A stretch of 46,689 nucleotides of DNA from Campylobacterales bacterium (GCA_027038235.1 JALVXV010000116.1:1-46689); one strand, 5' to 3'; numbered from the stretch's first letter, positions 34,308-43,188 are shown. Numbers and translations: made by a program. Notes: generated by a model not told the origin, from the letters alone.

Positions 34308-34561
34308 ACAAGAAAAAAGCTGTAGCACTAAAGTATGACAAAGAGAAAAATAGTGCCCCTAAAGTTACTGCAAAAGGTGAGGGAGAGATAGCTAAAAATA
34401 TATTAAAAGCTGCAAAAGAGCATGATATACCAATACAGGAGGATAAAGACTTAGTAGAGATGCTAAGCAAAATAGAGCTTGATAAGGAGATACCTCCAAA
34501 TCTATACAAAGCTGTCGCAGAGGTTTTTTCATTTATCTATAAACACTCTAAATTAAAGTAA
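34304..34561 (+). CDS. flhX: FlhX: FlhB C-terminal-domain-like protein
   Basis: An 85-residue protein equal to the FlhB/EscU cytoplasmic domain after its autocleavage site: KAVALKYDKEKNSAPKVTAKGEGEIAKNIL, then AKEHDIPIQEDKDLVEML, I-LDKEIPPNLYKAVAEVFSFIY. The NPTH cleavage motif and the membrane half are absent. Such short paralogues (FlhX) occur in Helicobacter and Campylobacter and can partly replace the cleaved part of FlhB in the flagellar export gate. Start overlaps the preceding stop (ATGA). The 3' end overlaps yraN on the other strand. Confidence 0.85.
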   Translation: MNKKKAVALKYDKEKNSAPKVTAKGEGEIAKNILKAAKEHDIPIQEDKDLVEMLSKIELDKEIPPNLYKAVAEVFSFIYKHSKLK

Positions 34562-34877
34562 TATTTTCTAAAAGTTCAATATCTCCTTCTCTTATAATAA
34601 GTGCATCTATGACTATCTCAGTATCAATTTTGTTTTTTAACATATAATAATCAACTGTTTTTAGGATTTTATCCAATTTTTTAGGAGTTATGGCATATAT
34701 TGGATCAAAATTTTTGCCAGATTTTACCTCAATAAAGTGTAAAACTCTATTTTTTTTAGCAATGATATCAATTTCACCAAATTTTGAGTAGAAGTTTCTC
34801 TTAACTATTTCAAAGCCTAACCCCTTTAAATATTTTATAGCCCTATCTTCGGCTAAATTGCCTACTGCTCTACTCAT
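34548..34877 (-). CDS. UPF0102 (YraN-like) family protein
   Basis: A 109-residue protein with the endonuclease-like core of UPF0102: GNLAEDRAIKYLKGLGFEI, NFYSKFGEIDIIAKK and HFIEVKSG (the D-x(n)-ExK pattern). Its biochemical role is unsettled in the family. ATG 34877 is favoured because it overlaps the preceding stop (ATGAGTAG) and gives the usual N-terminus; a TTG lies in frame at 34898. It follows the FdhF-like gene in the same direction and converges on flhX. Confidence 0.88.
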   Translation of the reverse strand: MSRAVGNLAEDRAIKYLKGLGFEIVKRNFYSKFGEIDIIAKKNRVLHFIEVKSGKNFDPIYAITPKKLDKILKTVDYYMLKNKIDTEIVIDALIIREGDIELLENITLI

Positions 34878-36981
34878 TTTCGTAATTTGTAACTCCAAAA
34901 TTGGTATCTGCTTTTTCTATATCCACTTTAACAGATTTAAACCTTGCACTCTTAGTAAGCTCATCACTTTCATCTCCAAAAAGGTAGTTTATATTGCTTT
35001 TAGCATGATGAAAACTACAAAAAAGAGTTCCTTTTTTCAATTTTTTTGTCATCTTTATCTTTAGAGGTGATGTCTTGCCATATTTAGAAGATAGTATCAC
35101 TCTATCTACACCCTTAAAAAACTCTTCATCATCTTTGCTTACATGAAGAATATCTTCAGCATATCTCTTTAAAAGAGTTGGTGAGTGTTTTGTTTGAGAT
35201 GCATTATTATATTGTGCTATTACCCTACCTGTACTTAGATAAAAGCCACCTCTTTTTTTTCTATAAAGCTCCTCAACCATTCCTCTTAAAAAATATCTCC
35301 TATAACTTAAGTGTGCCTTTTTGTCATATGTTCTAAAGCTATCTTTATGCAATCTCTTAGTTTCATCTATACCTATAGGCCACTGAAGTCCTTGAAGTCT
35401 ATTTTGTTTAAGCCTATCATAATCAGCCCCTTTAAATCTCTCATTTGCCACCTCCCTTACTTCATCCCATATCTCTTTGGAAGAGTTGTATAAAAAATTT
35501 TTATTAAATTGATTTGCTATAGATACTATTACCTCCCAATCATCAGGCAGATCACTATTTACCAAAGGTGATGAGAGATGCAATCTTCTTTCAGCATTTA
35601 TATAAACTCCCTCTTTTTCATATGCACTTTTGACTCCAAAAATAATATCAGCATATTTTGTTGTCTCTACATCAAAAAGCTCCATCACCATGATAAATTC
35701 AAGCTCTTGAAGTGCATCTTTTATTCTGTTTTGATTTGGATGGATATGGGCTATATCTTCACCCATATTTAAAAGTGCTTTTACTTTTCCATCGCACATA
35801 TCATTTATCAAATCAGGAGTTTTTTTACCTTCTCTATCAGGAGTTTTGTAATCAGGCAAAAAATAGGGCAGACACCCCATATCACAAACTCCCTGGACAT
35901 TATTTTGTCCACGAAGAGGTATAAGTCCCTTGCCAACTCCACCAATATTGCCTGTAATAACTGCTAAATTACATATAGCCTCAACTGCATACGAACCGTC
36001 AATATGCTCCGTAACTCCAAGTCCCCAAAGTATGATAGATCTACTTTTTGCATACTCTCTTGCAACTCTTTTTATAAGTTTACTTAAGTGTTCATACCCT
36101 TTGATATTTAAAAAAAAGTCTGGGTTAGCATAGGGGTCATTTAATATCTTTTTTTTATACTCTTCAAATCCCACCACTCTTTCTTTGATAAACTCTTTAT
36201 CTTCCAAACCTTCAAAGAGTATAACAAAACTCATCATATTAAGCACCAATAAATTACTCTCATGTGGCAAAGTTACATCATATGTCGCACTTGCACTTAT
36301 ATGGGTCTCTCTTATATCAAAAACTGCTACTTTTTTACCATTTTTAAGTGCATTAGTTACTCTAGTTGCAGCTATGGGATGGGCATTGGTTGTATTGGAG
36401 CCAAATATCATGATAAATTCAGTAGCCTCTATATCATCAAAGGGATTGGTAGCAGCACCTTCTCCTATAACCTCTCTCATGCCTTTTAGGCTAGGAGCAT
36501 GGCACACTCTGGCACAATTATCTATATGGGGACTTAGTATAACTTCTCTGATAAATTTTTGAAAGATATAGCCACTCTCACAACTACTTCTAGCTCCACC
36601 TATGCCGACTATGCTATCACTTCCATATAGATCTCTAATTCGCCCAAGTTTCCAAGCTGCTATCTTATATGCTAACTCTAAAGATGGATATATAAACTCC
36701 TCATCTTCCTTTATAGGCTTTTTTAGTGCCTCTTTTATCTCCTTTGGAAAATAGAGCTCATTTTTATATAAAAAATTTTTTCTTATTTTAACTGATGGAA
36801 GTCTCATTTTTGAATGTACAAAATCCCAACCAGATTTACCTTTGATACAGAGTTTTCCTCTGCTTATGGTCGCCTCTTTTTTTGCATAAATTTTTTGTAT
36901 AGTATTATCTTTTACAATGCCGGTTATCTCACACCCTACCCCACAATAAGTACAAACAGAGTCTATCTCTTTTATGCTCAA
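34870..36981 (-). CDS. FdhF-like molybdopterin oxidoreductase (formate dehydrogenase H type, Cys form)
   Basis: A 703-residue molybdopterin bis-MGD enzyme. One 4Fe-4S cluster is bound by Cys10, 13, 17 and 45 (CTYCGVGC; GKLCIKGKSG). The molybdenum ligand is Cys160 in ARVCHAPS, where E. coli FdhF has selenocysteine in the same context followed by His. RGQNNVQGVCDMG, MGEDIAHIHPN, and EKEGVYINAERR follow FdhF. It lacks a signal peptide, so is cytoplasmic. No electron-transfer partner (fdhB, hydrogenase) is beside it. Start is TTG at 36981 overlapping the hom stop (TTGA). Assimilatory nitrate reductase is a weaker alternative. It lies between yraN and hom, where I recall no such gene in C. jejuni. 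Confidence 0.82.
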   Translation of the reverse strand: MSIKEIDSVCTYCGVGCEITGIVKDNTIQKIYAKKEATISRGKLCIKGKSGWDFVHSKMRLPSVKIRKNFLYKNELYFPKEIKEALKKPIKEDEEFIYPSLELAYKIAAWKLGRIRDLYGSDSIVGIGGARSSCESGYIFQKFIREVILSPHIDNCARVCHAPSLKGMREVIGEGAATNPFDDIEATEFIMIFGSNTTNAHPIAATRVTNALKNGKKVAVFDIRETHISASATYDVTLPHESNLLVLNMMSFVILFEGLEDKEFIKERVVGFEEYKKKILNDPYANPDFFLNIKGYEHLSKLIKRVAREYAKSRSIILWGLGVTEHIDGSYAVEAICNLAVITGNIGGVGKGLIPLRGQNNVQGVCDMGCLPYFLPDYKTPDREGKKTPDLINDMCDGKVKALLNMGEDIAHIHPNQNRIKDALQELEFIMVMELFDVETTKYADIIFGVKSAYEKEGVYINAERRLHLSSPLVNSDLPDDWEVIVSIANQFNKNFLYNSSKEIWDEVREVANERFKGADYDRLKQNRLQGLQWPIGIDETKRLHKDSFRTYDKKAHLSYRRYFLRGMVEELYRKKRGGFYLSTGRVIAQYNNASQTKHSPTLLKRYAEDILHVSKDDEEFFKGVDRVILSSKYGKTSPLKIKMTKKLKKGTLFCSFHHAKSNINYLFGDESDELTKSARFKSVKVDIEKADTNFGVTNYENE

Positions 36982-38243
36982 TCTTCAATCCTGATCATTG
37001 CTGGAGGCTCTTTGACAAAATCAAGTGTTTCTATATGTTTTAATGCATCTTTTATCTTTGATTCTTTGCATTTATGAGTTGAAAAAAGAAGTGTAGTTCT
37101 TTCTTGATTTTTTGATGATTTTTGCAAAAAACTATCTATTGATATGCCAAATTTTGCAAATATTGCTGAAGTCTTACTCAAAACTCCAATCTCATCAACT
37201 ACACTCATTCTCACATAGTATTCGCTCTTGATATCATCACTACAAACCAAACTCAAATCATCAAAACTTATAAGCTTTTTAAAGCCTAGCATAGGTGAGG
37301 CATCACCTCTTGCAATGGATATAATATCTGACACTACGGCACTAGCAGTAGCATCTCCACCTGCTCCTGCTCCATAGTATAGTGTCTCACCTACAAAATC
37401 ACCCACTACACTTATGCCATTCATAACACCATCAACTTTTGCTATCATTTGCTCTTTTTTGATAAGTGCTGGATGAACTCTAAGTTCAACTTTGCCTTTT
37501 AATTTTTTTGCAATTGCTAAGAGCTTGATATTGTATCCAAACTCTTTTGCAAAAAATATATCCTCTTTTGTAATACCCTCTATTCCCTCTATGAGTATAT
37601 CTTCAGGTTTTGCATCTATACCATAAGCAATAGAAGCAAGTATTAAAAGCTTATGACTTGCATCAAATCCACCTATATCAAATGTAGGATCAGCTTCAGC
37701 ATAGCCTAACTCTTGAGCCTCTTTTAAAACTTCATCAAAGCTTACTCCATCATTTATCATCTTTGTAAGCATATAGTTGCAAGTTCCATTTAGTATCCCC
37801 TTTATTGAGAGTATTCTATTTGCACTTAAACCCTCTCTTAGAGCCTTGATGATGGGGATACCACCTGCAACACTTGCCTCAAAACCAAAACCCTTTCCAT
37901 CTGCAAGTTGTTGTAATTCATATCTATGATATGCTAAAAGTGCTTTGTTTGCAGTAACTACAGATTTGCCTTTTTGTAGAGCTTTTTTTACTATTTTATA
38001 TGCCTGTTCTACTCCACCAATAAGCTCTACAACTAGATCTATACTTTCATCTTCAAGTATATCATCTACATTATCACTTAAAACGATACCCAAATTTTGA
38101 TGTTTTTTTATATCTCTTGCAACTCCAATAGATGGAACTATCTTTACCCCTGCCCTTGCTGATATAATCTTCTCATTCTCCTTTAAAATCTTAACAACAC
38201 TACTTCCAACAGTGCCAAGACCCACAATTCCTACTTTTAACAT
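36978..38243 (-). CDS. hom: Homoserine dehydrogenase
   Basis: Hom (421 residues) reduces aspartate semialdehyde to homoserine for methionine and threonine. It has the NAD(P) motif VGLGTVGSSVVKIL, VTANKALLAY, the catalytic-domain segments GGIPIIKALREGL, ILNGTCNYMLT and GYAEADPTFDIGG, and a C-terminal ACT domain (about 345-420, YYVRMSVVDEIGVL) for threonine feedback. It overlaps the FdhF-like start by four bases and follows the aminotransferase after an array-containing gap. Confidence 0.96.
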   Translation of the reverse strand: MLKVGIVGLGTVGSSVVKILKENEKIISARAGVKIVPSIGVARDIKKHQNLGIVLSDNVDDILEDESIDLVVELIGGVEQAYKIVKKALQKGKSVVTANKALLAYHRYELQQLADGKGFGFEASVAGGIPIIKALREGLSANRILSIKGILNGTCNYMLTKMINDGVSFDEVLKEAQELGYAEADPTFDIGGFDASHKLLILASIAYGIDAKPEDILIEGIEGITKEDIFFAKEFGYNIKLLAIAKKLKGKVELRVHPALIKKEQMIAKVDGVMNGISVVGDFVGETLYYGAGAGGDATASAVVSDIISIARGDASPMLGFKKLISFDDLSLVCSDDIKSEYYVRMSVVDEIGVLSKTSAIFAKFGISIDSFLQKSSKNQERTTLLFSTHKCKESKIKDALKHIETLDFVKEPPAMIRIED

Positions 38244-38268
38244 CTTTTATCCTCTTTGTTTTTTAAAA

Positions 38269-38317
38269 AGCTAAGAGCCAAAAAAGCACTCAGCTCTAAG
38301 CTCTAAGCTCTAAGCCC
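38269..38317. repeat. Inverted GCTCTAA heptamer arrays
   Basis: Three perfect GCTCTAA units (38293-38313) and GCCC face GCTAAGAGCC at 38270-38279. The array contains the stop codon and last codons of the aminotransferase (GLELRA) and lies upstream of the hom ribosome site. Confidence 0.9.
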
Positions 38318-39516
38318 TTTCTAAGATACTGCTTTATATTTCTAGCAGCTTGTCTTATTCGATTGTGATTTTCGATGAGTGCTATTCTTACATACTCATC
38401 TCCATGCTCTCCAAAACCAATACCCGGACTAACTGCCACTTTTGCCTCTTTTAAAAGTTGCTTTGAAAACTCCATACTTCCAAGCTCTCTTAAAGGCTCT
38501 GGGATTTTAGCCCATACAAACATAGTGGCATTTGGTTTTTCTATATGCCAATTTGCATTTGCAAAACTTTTTATCAAAACATCTCGTCTGCTTTTGTAGA
38601 TTTGAGTGATCTCTTTGACACAATCTTGAGGAGCATTTAGTGCAACAGTAGCAGCTACTTGAATAGGGGTAAACATTCCATAATCAAACCAACTTTTTAT
38701 CTTTTGTAAAGCTCCTATTAGTTTTGGATTGCCTACTACAAAGCCTACTCTCCATCCAGCCATATTGTAGCTTTTGCTTAGTGTAAAGCTCTCAACTGCT
38801 ACCTCTTTTGCACCCTCTACCTCAAAAATAGAAGGGGTCTTATATCCATCATAGGTCAAATCAGCATAAGCTATATCGCTAAGTATATAAAATCTCTCCC
38901 TTTTAGCAATTTCAACCAATCTCTCATAAAAATCCTTTTTCACAGTTACAGTTGTTGGATTGTGAGGAAAGTTAACTACTAAAAACTTTGGCTTTGGCAT
39001 TGATTCTTCTATACTATGCTTTAAACTTTCAAAAAATTTATCATAATCAAGCTCATACTTTTTATTATAAAAAAAGGGCATTTTTACAACATTACCACCA
39101 GCTATTATAAAAGCATGAGTATGTATAGGATAGGCTGGTTCTGGCACTATGGCTACATCTCCTGGGTTGGTAATAGCTTGAATGAGATGAACATACCCCT
39201 CTTTGCTACCCATAGTGGCTACTGCTTCTGTTTCAGGATCAAAAATAGCTCCATATCTCTTCTCATACCAATTGGTTATAGCAAGACGAAGTTTATATAT
39301 GCCTTTGCTTACAGAGTAGCCATAATTTTTAGGTTTTTGGGCAGCCTCTATCAATTTTTCAACTATATGAGGAGGTGTAGGACCATCTGGATTGCCCATA
39401 GAGAAGTCTATGATATCCTCTCCAGCTCTTCTAGCTTTCATCTTTATCTCATTTATTTCAGCAAAAACATAATTTGGAAGTCTATTTATGGCATTAAATT
39501 GAATCTCTTCAAACAT
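38296..39516 (-). CDS. PLP aminotransferase, aspartate/alanine type
   Basis: A 406-residue fold-type I aminotransferase. Signatures are IIDFSMGNPDGPTPPHIVE, NYGYSVSKG, YPIHTHAFI, VVNFPHNPTTVTV, YILSDIAYADLTYDG and the PLP lysine in SFTLSKSYNMAGWRVGF. In this phylum a gene of this type precedes hom and is usually called aspartate aminotransferase or alanine transaminase (AlaA-like); the exact substrate cannot be told from the sequence. The last six residues (GLELRA) come from the GCTCTAA array, and the true conserved C-terminus may have ended earlier. Confidence 0.85.
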   Translation of the reverse strand: MFEEIQFNAINRLPNYVFAEINEIKMKARRAGEDIIDFSMGNPDGPTPPHIVEKLIEAAQKPKNYGYSVSKGIYKLRLAITNWYEKRYGAIFDPETEAVATMGSKEGYVHLIQAITNPGDVAIVPEPAYPIHTHAFIIAGGNVVKMPFFYNKKYELDYDKFFESLKHSIEESMPKPKFLVVNFPHNPTTVTVKKDFYERLVEIAKRERFYILSDIAYADLTYDGYKTPSIFEVEGAKEVAVESFTLSKSYNMAGWRVGFVVGNPKLIGALQKIKSWFDYGMFTPIQVAATVALNAPQDCVKEITQIYKSRRDVLIKSFANANWHIEKPNATMFVWAKIPEPLRELGSMEFSKQLLKEAKVAVSPGIGFGEHGDEYVRIALIENHNRIRQAARNIKQYLRKGLELRA

Positions 39517-39540
39517 CTTTTATCCTTGTTAAAGTAATAT

Positions 39541-40356
39541 TTATTTGCCGTATATTTTCAAGCCTGAACGGATATTGTTTAGAGTATATTTATCATCTAT
39601 TGATATATATTTTGTATTTTTAGGAATGTTTAGCTTTAAACTTTTTTTTATCCCATCATTTGAGTAAACATGAAGTATTTTTAAAGCATGATCATAAAAT
39701 ACTATGTATGGATGCCAACTATTTGATGAAAAACTTATGATATGTAGTGTATGTAGTGTACCATCAAGCCCAAGCCAATAACTTTTTATAGGTCTATTAA
39801 GTCTATAGCTTGTATTGGGGGAGATCTTTTTAGATGCTATCTTTGCATTGGTTGTAGATATAAAATAGTGCCAGTTACTCCTATCCTCTTTTTTTATATC
39901 TGTGATAAAACATCCATATTTTTTTAACTCATCAGCTAGTACCACAGGGTCAACAAGATATTCAGTATTCATTTGAATTTCCCAAGAGAAGCTATCATCA
40001 CTCTTTATAGCTCTTTTTGTAATATAAAAATTAAAGCCCATAGAGTTTAAAACATTATTTATAATCTTCAAAAAAAGTAGAGAGTTTCCTTGGGTTGTAA
40101 AAGTTATATTTATGGTATTTACTCTCTCAAGGTCAAGTTTTATAAAGCCATTTTTTTTCAATACTTTTAATAACTTTACTACCTTTATGCTACCATTGCT
40201 TCTATAATACTGTTTTTTATCCCCTAAAAGAATATTGATAATCTTTTTAGTACTATAAAAATTTTTCTCACCAACAAAACTCTTTATCTTCTCATCAATC
40301 ATGCTACCAAACATAGCAGATGTTATAAAAATAAAGGATAAAACTATCTTTACCAA
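39541..40356 (-). CDS. Secreted or periplasmic protein of unknown function
   Basis: A 271-residue protein with a probable signal peptide (VKIVLSFIFITSAMFGS, cleaved near residue 18). It has no Cys near the cleavage site other than in the mature protein, so it is not an obvious lipoprotein. Recognisable only by position: it lies downstream of the RodZ-like gene with a seven-base overlap, as I recall for the C. jejuni pair before the rRNA methylase. It may have an LRR-free beta-rich architecture; no function is proposed. Confidence 0.75.
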   Translation of the reverse strand: MVKIVLSFIFITSAMFGSMIDEKIKSFVGEKNFYSTKKIINILLGDKKQYYRSNGSIKVVKLLKVLKKNGFIKLDLERVNTINITFTTQGNSLLFLKIINNVLNSMGFNFYITKRAIKSDDSFSWEIQMNTEYLVDPVVLADELKKYGCFITDIKKEDRSNWHYFISTTNAKIASKKISPNTSYRLNRPIKSYWLGLDGTLHTLHIISFSSNSWHPYIVFYDHALKILHVYSNDGIKKSLKLNIPKNTKYISIDDKYTLNNIRSGLKIYGK

Positions 40357-41288
40357 TATTTTCCTTTGTTGAGCTTTGTAAACTCTTTTTTATCTATTTG
40401 GGTAATACTCCCATCTTTTACCAAAAATCTCATAGGACTTTTGCTACCAAAATCTAAAATCTCCCCTTTATAAAAAAGTTTAAGCTTTCCATGGCCTGTT
40501 GCAATAAGATAGGAGTCATCTATATCGATAGTTATGTTTGTATCTTTTAGATATGACCTTTTTTTATGATTTTTTAGCTCTATTATACCTATCCATATCT
40601 TACTTTTAGGTACAATTGTCAAAATATTTTTAAAGCTAGTGCTACTATTTTTATCATTTGAACTCTCTTTTTCTAACTGCAAAGATACCTTTTTTGTCTC
40701 ATCTTTTGAAGAGTTTATATCACTATTTATAGCGGTATTACTCTCTTGTTCTTGTGTATCCTCACTACTTGCATTCTCCTCCATCAGATCCGAACTAGGT
40801 TGCAAATCTTTCTCTATACTTTCTTCCTCAACACTCTCTTGAGTAGTATTTGTTTCATCAACTTTAATGCCAGAGATATCCTGAGCCTCTTTAACAACTC
40901 TATTCTCATCCGAAGTTGCTTGACCTAATGAAGTATCTTGCCCCATATTCAAATAGAGTATATACAAAACCCCTGCACCAATCAAAAGAAAAAGTATCAA
41001 AAGTATGAATTTGGAAAATGTTTTAGTAGGAGGCTTTGGTGGCGGTATAAAAAACTCTTTTGTTTTATCCTTGCCATGCTCTTTTAAGTAGCTTAAAAAC
41101 TTCTCTTTTTTATCACTAAGGTCAACTTTATACTCTCTTTCAAGTATTTTGATAAATCCAAGCCCCTTAGTCTTACTTAGCTTATCAAACTCTTCATTTT
41201 TTAAATACTCCAAATCCCTAACATTTAAAAGAGTCCTTTTTGAGACCTCTTTTAAATCCATCTTATCAAAAAAATTCACATCATCCAT
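40350..41288 (-). CDS. RodZ-like single-pass membrane protein
   Basis: A 312-residue protein: cytoplasmic N-domain (about 1-90), Pro-rich stretch IPPPKPPTKT, membrane segment (about 94-113), a long acidic Glu/Ser/Asn linker (about 120-215), and a C-terminal beta domain (SKIWIGIIELKNHKKRSYLK, then IDIDDSYLIATGHGKLKLFY) resembling the DUF4115 domain of RodZ. No clear helix-turn-helix is seen in the N-domain, so it is RodZ-like in plan only. The ATG at 41288 overlaps the rlmB stop and is preferred to a TTG at 41324. Confidence 0.65.
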   Translation of the reverse strand: MDDVNFFDKMDLKEVSKRTLLNVRDLEYLKNEEFDKLSKTKGLGFIKILEREYKVDLSDKKEKFLSYLKEHGKDKTKEFFIPPPKPPTKTFSKFILLILFLLIGAGVLYILYLNMGQDTSLGQATSDENRVVKEAQDISGIKVDETNTTQESVEEESIEKDLQPSSDLMEENASSEDTQEQESNTAINSDINSSKDETKKVSLQLEKESSNDKNSSTSFKNILTIVPKSKIWIGIIELKNHKKRSYLKDTNITIDIDDSYLIATGHGKLKLFYKGEILDFGSKSPMRFLVKDGSITQIDKKEFTKLNKGKYW

Positions 41289-41967
41289 TAGCAATCCTAT
41301 CACATATGATAGCCGAAGCAGCACTCACATTTAAAGAGTCAAACTCTCTGACCATATTTATCGTAATTTTCTCATCCATTTTTGAAACTATTTTATTTGG
41401 AATACCCTCTCCTTCACTACCCAAATATATAGCCTTTTTTTTACCAAATTTAATACCTCTTATATCTCTGCCATCAAGACTAGCACCATAAACTCTAAAA
41501 TTTGCCATTTTTAACTCATTTAATAGATCTAGTGCATTTGGTTCTAGTACAATTGGCATACTCAACATTGCCCCTGCACTACTTCTAATAACTGGCTCCA
41601 ATGAAAAGTTTTTTTGAGCAGTTATAATAACACCATCGACACCAAAAGCATATGCTGATCTTATGATAGCTCCTATATTACCAACATCAGTTATATTGTA
41701 CAAAACCAATAAAAAATCACTGCTATCTTTGATCTCTTTAAAATTAGTAAAATCTATATCTTTAATAGCTAGTAAAAAGCCCTGGTGGTTGCCACCTTTT
41801 GCCATAGCCTGTGCTCTTTTAAAATCTACCCTTACTATCTTTTTTTCAAGATTTTTAAATCTATAAAAGAGCCTTTTATCTATCTCCTTTTGAAGATAAA
41901 TCTCCTCAATAATTTCAGGAAAATTGTCTAAAATATATAAAGATATCTGCTTACCATACACTATCAT
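41281..41967 (-). CDS. rlmB: TrmH-family 23S rRNA 2'-O-methyltransferase
   Basis: A 228-residue SPOUT methyltransferase, probably the Gm2251 enzyme of 23S rRNA. Motif 1 is NITDVGNIGAIIRSAYAFG, motif 2 IYLGSEGEGIPN and motif 3 EFDSLNVSAASAI; the N-terminus is the usual L30e-like substrate domain. The ATG at 41965-41967 is preceded by a weak GATAAAAT promoter-like box. It overlaps the following RodZ-like start. Confidence 0.88.
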   Translation of the reverse strand: MIVYGKQISLYILDNFPEIIEEIYLQKEIDKRLFYRFKNLEKKIVRVDFKRAQAMAKGGNHQGFLLAIKDIDFTNFKEIKDSSDFLLVLYNITDVGNIGAIIRSAYAFGVDGVIITAQKNFSLEPVIRSSAGAMLSMPIVLEPNALDLLNELKMANFRVYGASLDGRDIRGIKFGKKKAIYLGSEGEGIPNKIVSKMDEKITINMVREFDSLNVSAASAIICDRIANG

Positions 41968-42008
41968 CTAGTGATTTTATCAAAAAAATATTAAAAAGGC
42001 GATTAAAT

Positions 42009-42112
42009 CGTAACTTGTGATTTGTAAATAATAATTTATAATATTTTAAACTCTTCACAACAAATCACGAATCACGAATCACTAATCACGAATCACTAAT
42101 CACTAATCACGA
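42009..42112. repeat. Inverted CACTAAT/CACGAAT heptamer arrays with AT-rich centre
   Basis: The right half (42060-42112) has about seven CACGAAT/CACTAAT units; the left half, AACTTGTGATTTGT, is its inverted and degenerate counterpart, about 35 bases of AT-rich DNA apart. The right half contains the rsmI stop and last codons (VISD). It fills the gap between rlmB and rsmI. Confidence 0.93.
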
Positions 42113-42911
42113 GTTGTTCATATATCTCTTTTATGCTTTTGCCACTTATTTTGCTTAAAAGTTTTGCTTTTTGTTTTTTTGGAATTTCCAAAGAGATGAT
42201 ATCATTTTGAGTTATATTTGATACCTCTTTTTTTTCACCCTTGATTATGACTACCCACTCCCCTTTTGTATTCTCTTTTTCAAAAATTTTAGCAAGATTT
42301 AAAGCACTATCTTTATACCATTTTTGATGAAGTTTAGTGATCTCTTTTTGTACAAAAAGCTCTCTTTTAGGAGATAAGATTGCTATCTCATTTAAAAGTT
42401 GCCTTATCCTATGGGGAGCCTCATAGAGTATAGTGTTGTAGCTACCATTTAATATATCATTTAAAAGCAATTTTCTCTCTTTGGCTTTATGTGGCAAAAA
42501 TCCAAAAAATAAAAACTCTTTTTGTATAAATCCACTTGCCGCATAAGCTGTAACTGCAGCATTTGCACCAGGCAAAACTTCATACTCTATATCATGCTCT
42601 TGAGCAAATTGTATGAGTTTTGCTCCAGGATCACTAATACAAGGCATTCCAGCATCGCTTAGATATACAACACTCTTTTTAAATATATCTATATCAATAT
42701 TTTTTAGAAAACTATCCTCATTGTGGGAGTGCAAAGAGTAAAATTTCTCTATATTGCATTTAATAGAAAATCTCTCACCAAGAAGAGTTAAAAGCCTTTT
42801 TGTAACTCTTGTATCTTCACAAAAAAGTATATCAGCAGTTGAAAGAACTTCTAAAGCTCTAAAAGTTATATCTTGTATATTACCTATAGGGGTTGGAATA
42901 AGATAAAGCAT
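42096..42911 (-). CDS. rsmI: 16S rRNA 2'-O-methyltransferase RsmI
   Basis: RsmI (271 residues) methylates C1402 of 16S rRNA. The N-terminal fold is LYLIPTPIGNIQDITFRA, with LFCEDTRVTKRLL, YLSDAGMPCISDPGA, LPGANAAVTAYAASGF, FFGFLPHK and LYEAPHR as family motifs. The last residues (LVISD) and the stop are encoded by the adjacent array. It follows rpmE by 33 bases; a hairpin there covers its only plausible AGGAG site. Confidence 0.95.
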   Translation of the reverse strand: MLYLIPTPIGNIQDITFRALEVLSTADILFCEDTRVTKRLLTLLGERFSIKCNIEKFYSLHSHNEDSFLKNIDIDIFKKSVVYLSDAGMPCISDPGAKLIQFAQEHDIEYEVLPGANAAVTAYAASGFIQKEFLFFGFLPHKAKERKLLLNDILNGSYNTILYEAPHRIRQLLNEIAILSPKRELFVQKEITKLHQKWYKDSALNLAKIFEKENTKGEWVVIIKGEKKEVSNITQNDIISLEIPKKQKAKLLSKISGKSIKEIYEQLVISD

Positions 42912-42916
42912 AATTT

Positions 42917-42934
42917 AGGAGCTAAAAAGCTCCT
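42917..42934. other. Perfect 7-bp hairpin in the rpmE-rsmI junction
   Basis: AGGAGCT (42917-42923), four A and AGCTCCT (42928-42934). On the minus strand the 5' arm AGGAGCT is the only SD-like sequence ahead of the rsmI ATG and is paired with the 3' arm. Not a classical terminator because no U-tract follows on the minus strand. Confidence 0.6.
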
Positions 42935-42944
42935 TTGGAAGTTT

Positions 42945-43145
42945 TTATTTTAAGTTATATTTTTTCTTAAATTTTTCAACTCTACCTGTTGCATCGACTA
43001 TCTTTTCACTGCCTGTAAAAAATGGATGGCAGACATTGCATATATCTATCCTTATCTCCTGTTTATTTGACATAGTAGTAAAGCTATTTCCACATGCACA
43101 AGTAACATTACACTCAACATACTCTGGATGAATACCCTTTTTCAT
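42945..43145 (-). CDS. rpmE: 50S ribosomal protein L31
   Basis: L31 (66 residues) of the zinc-binding type: Cys16 and a CACG near residue 17 with CNVCHPFFTGSEKIVDATGRVEKF as the family signature. The His/Cys set is present, so it is the zinc form. AAGGA is nine bases before the ATG. A promoter at 43238 and a leader hairpin at 43191-43213 precede it. Confidence 0.97.
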   Translation of the reverse strand: MKKGIHPEYVECNVTCACGNSFTTMSNKQEIRIDICNVCHPFFTGSEKIVDATGRVEKFKKKYNLK

Positions 43146-43188
43146 TTCAATATTCCTTTAACTATTTTTTCCTCTGAAGTAAAAATGC

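Noticed and set aside
36185..36562. 125-codon plus-strand ORF opposite the FdhF-like gene
   Set aside because: A shadow of the conserved reading frame on the other strand.
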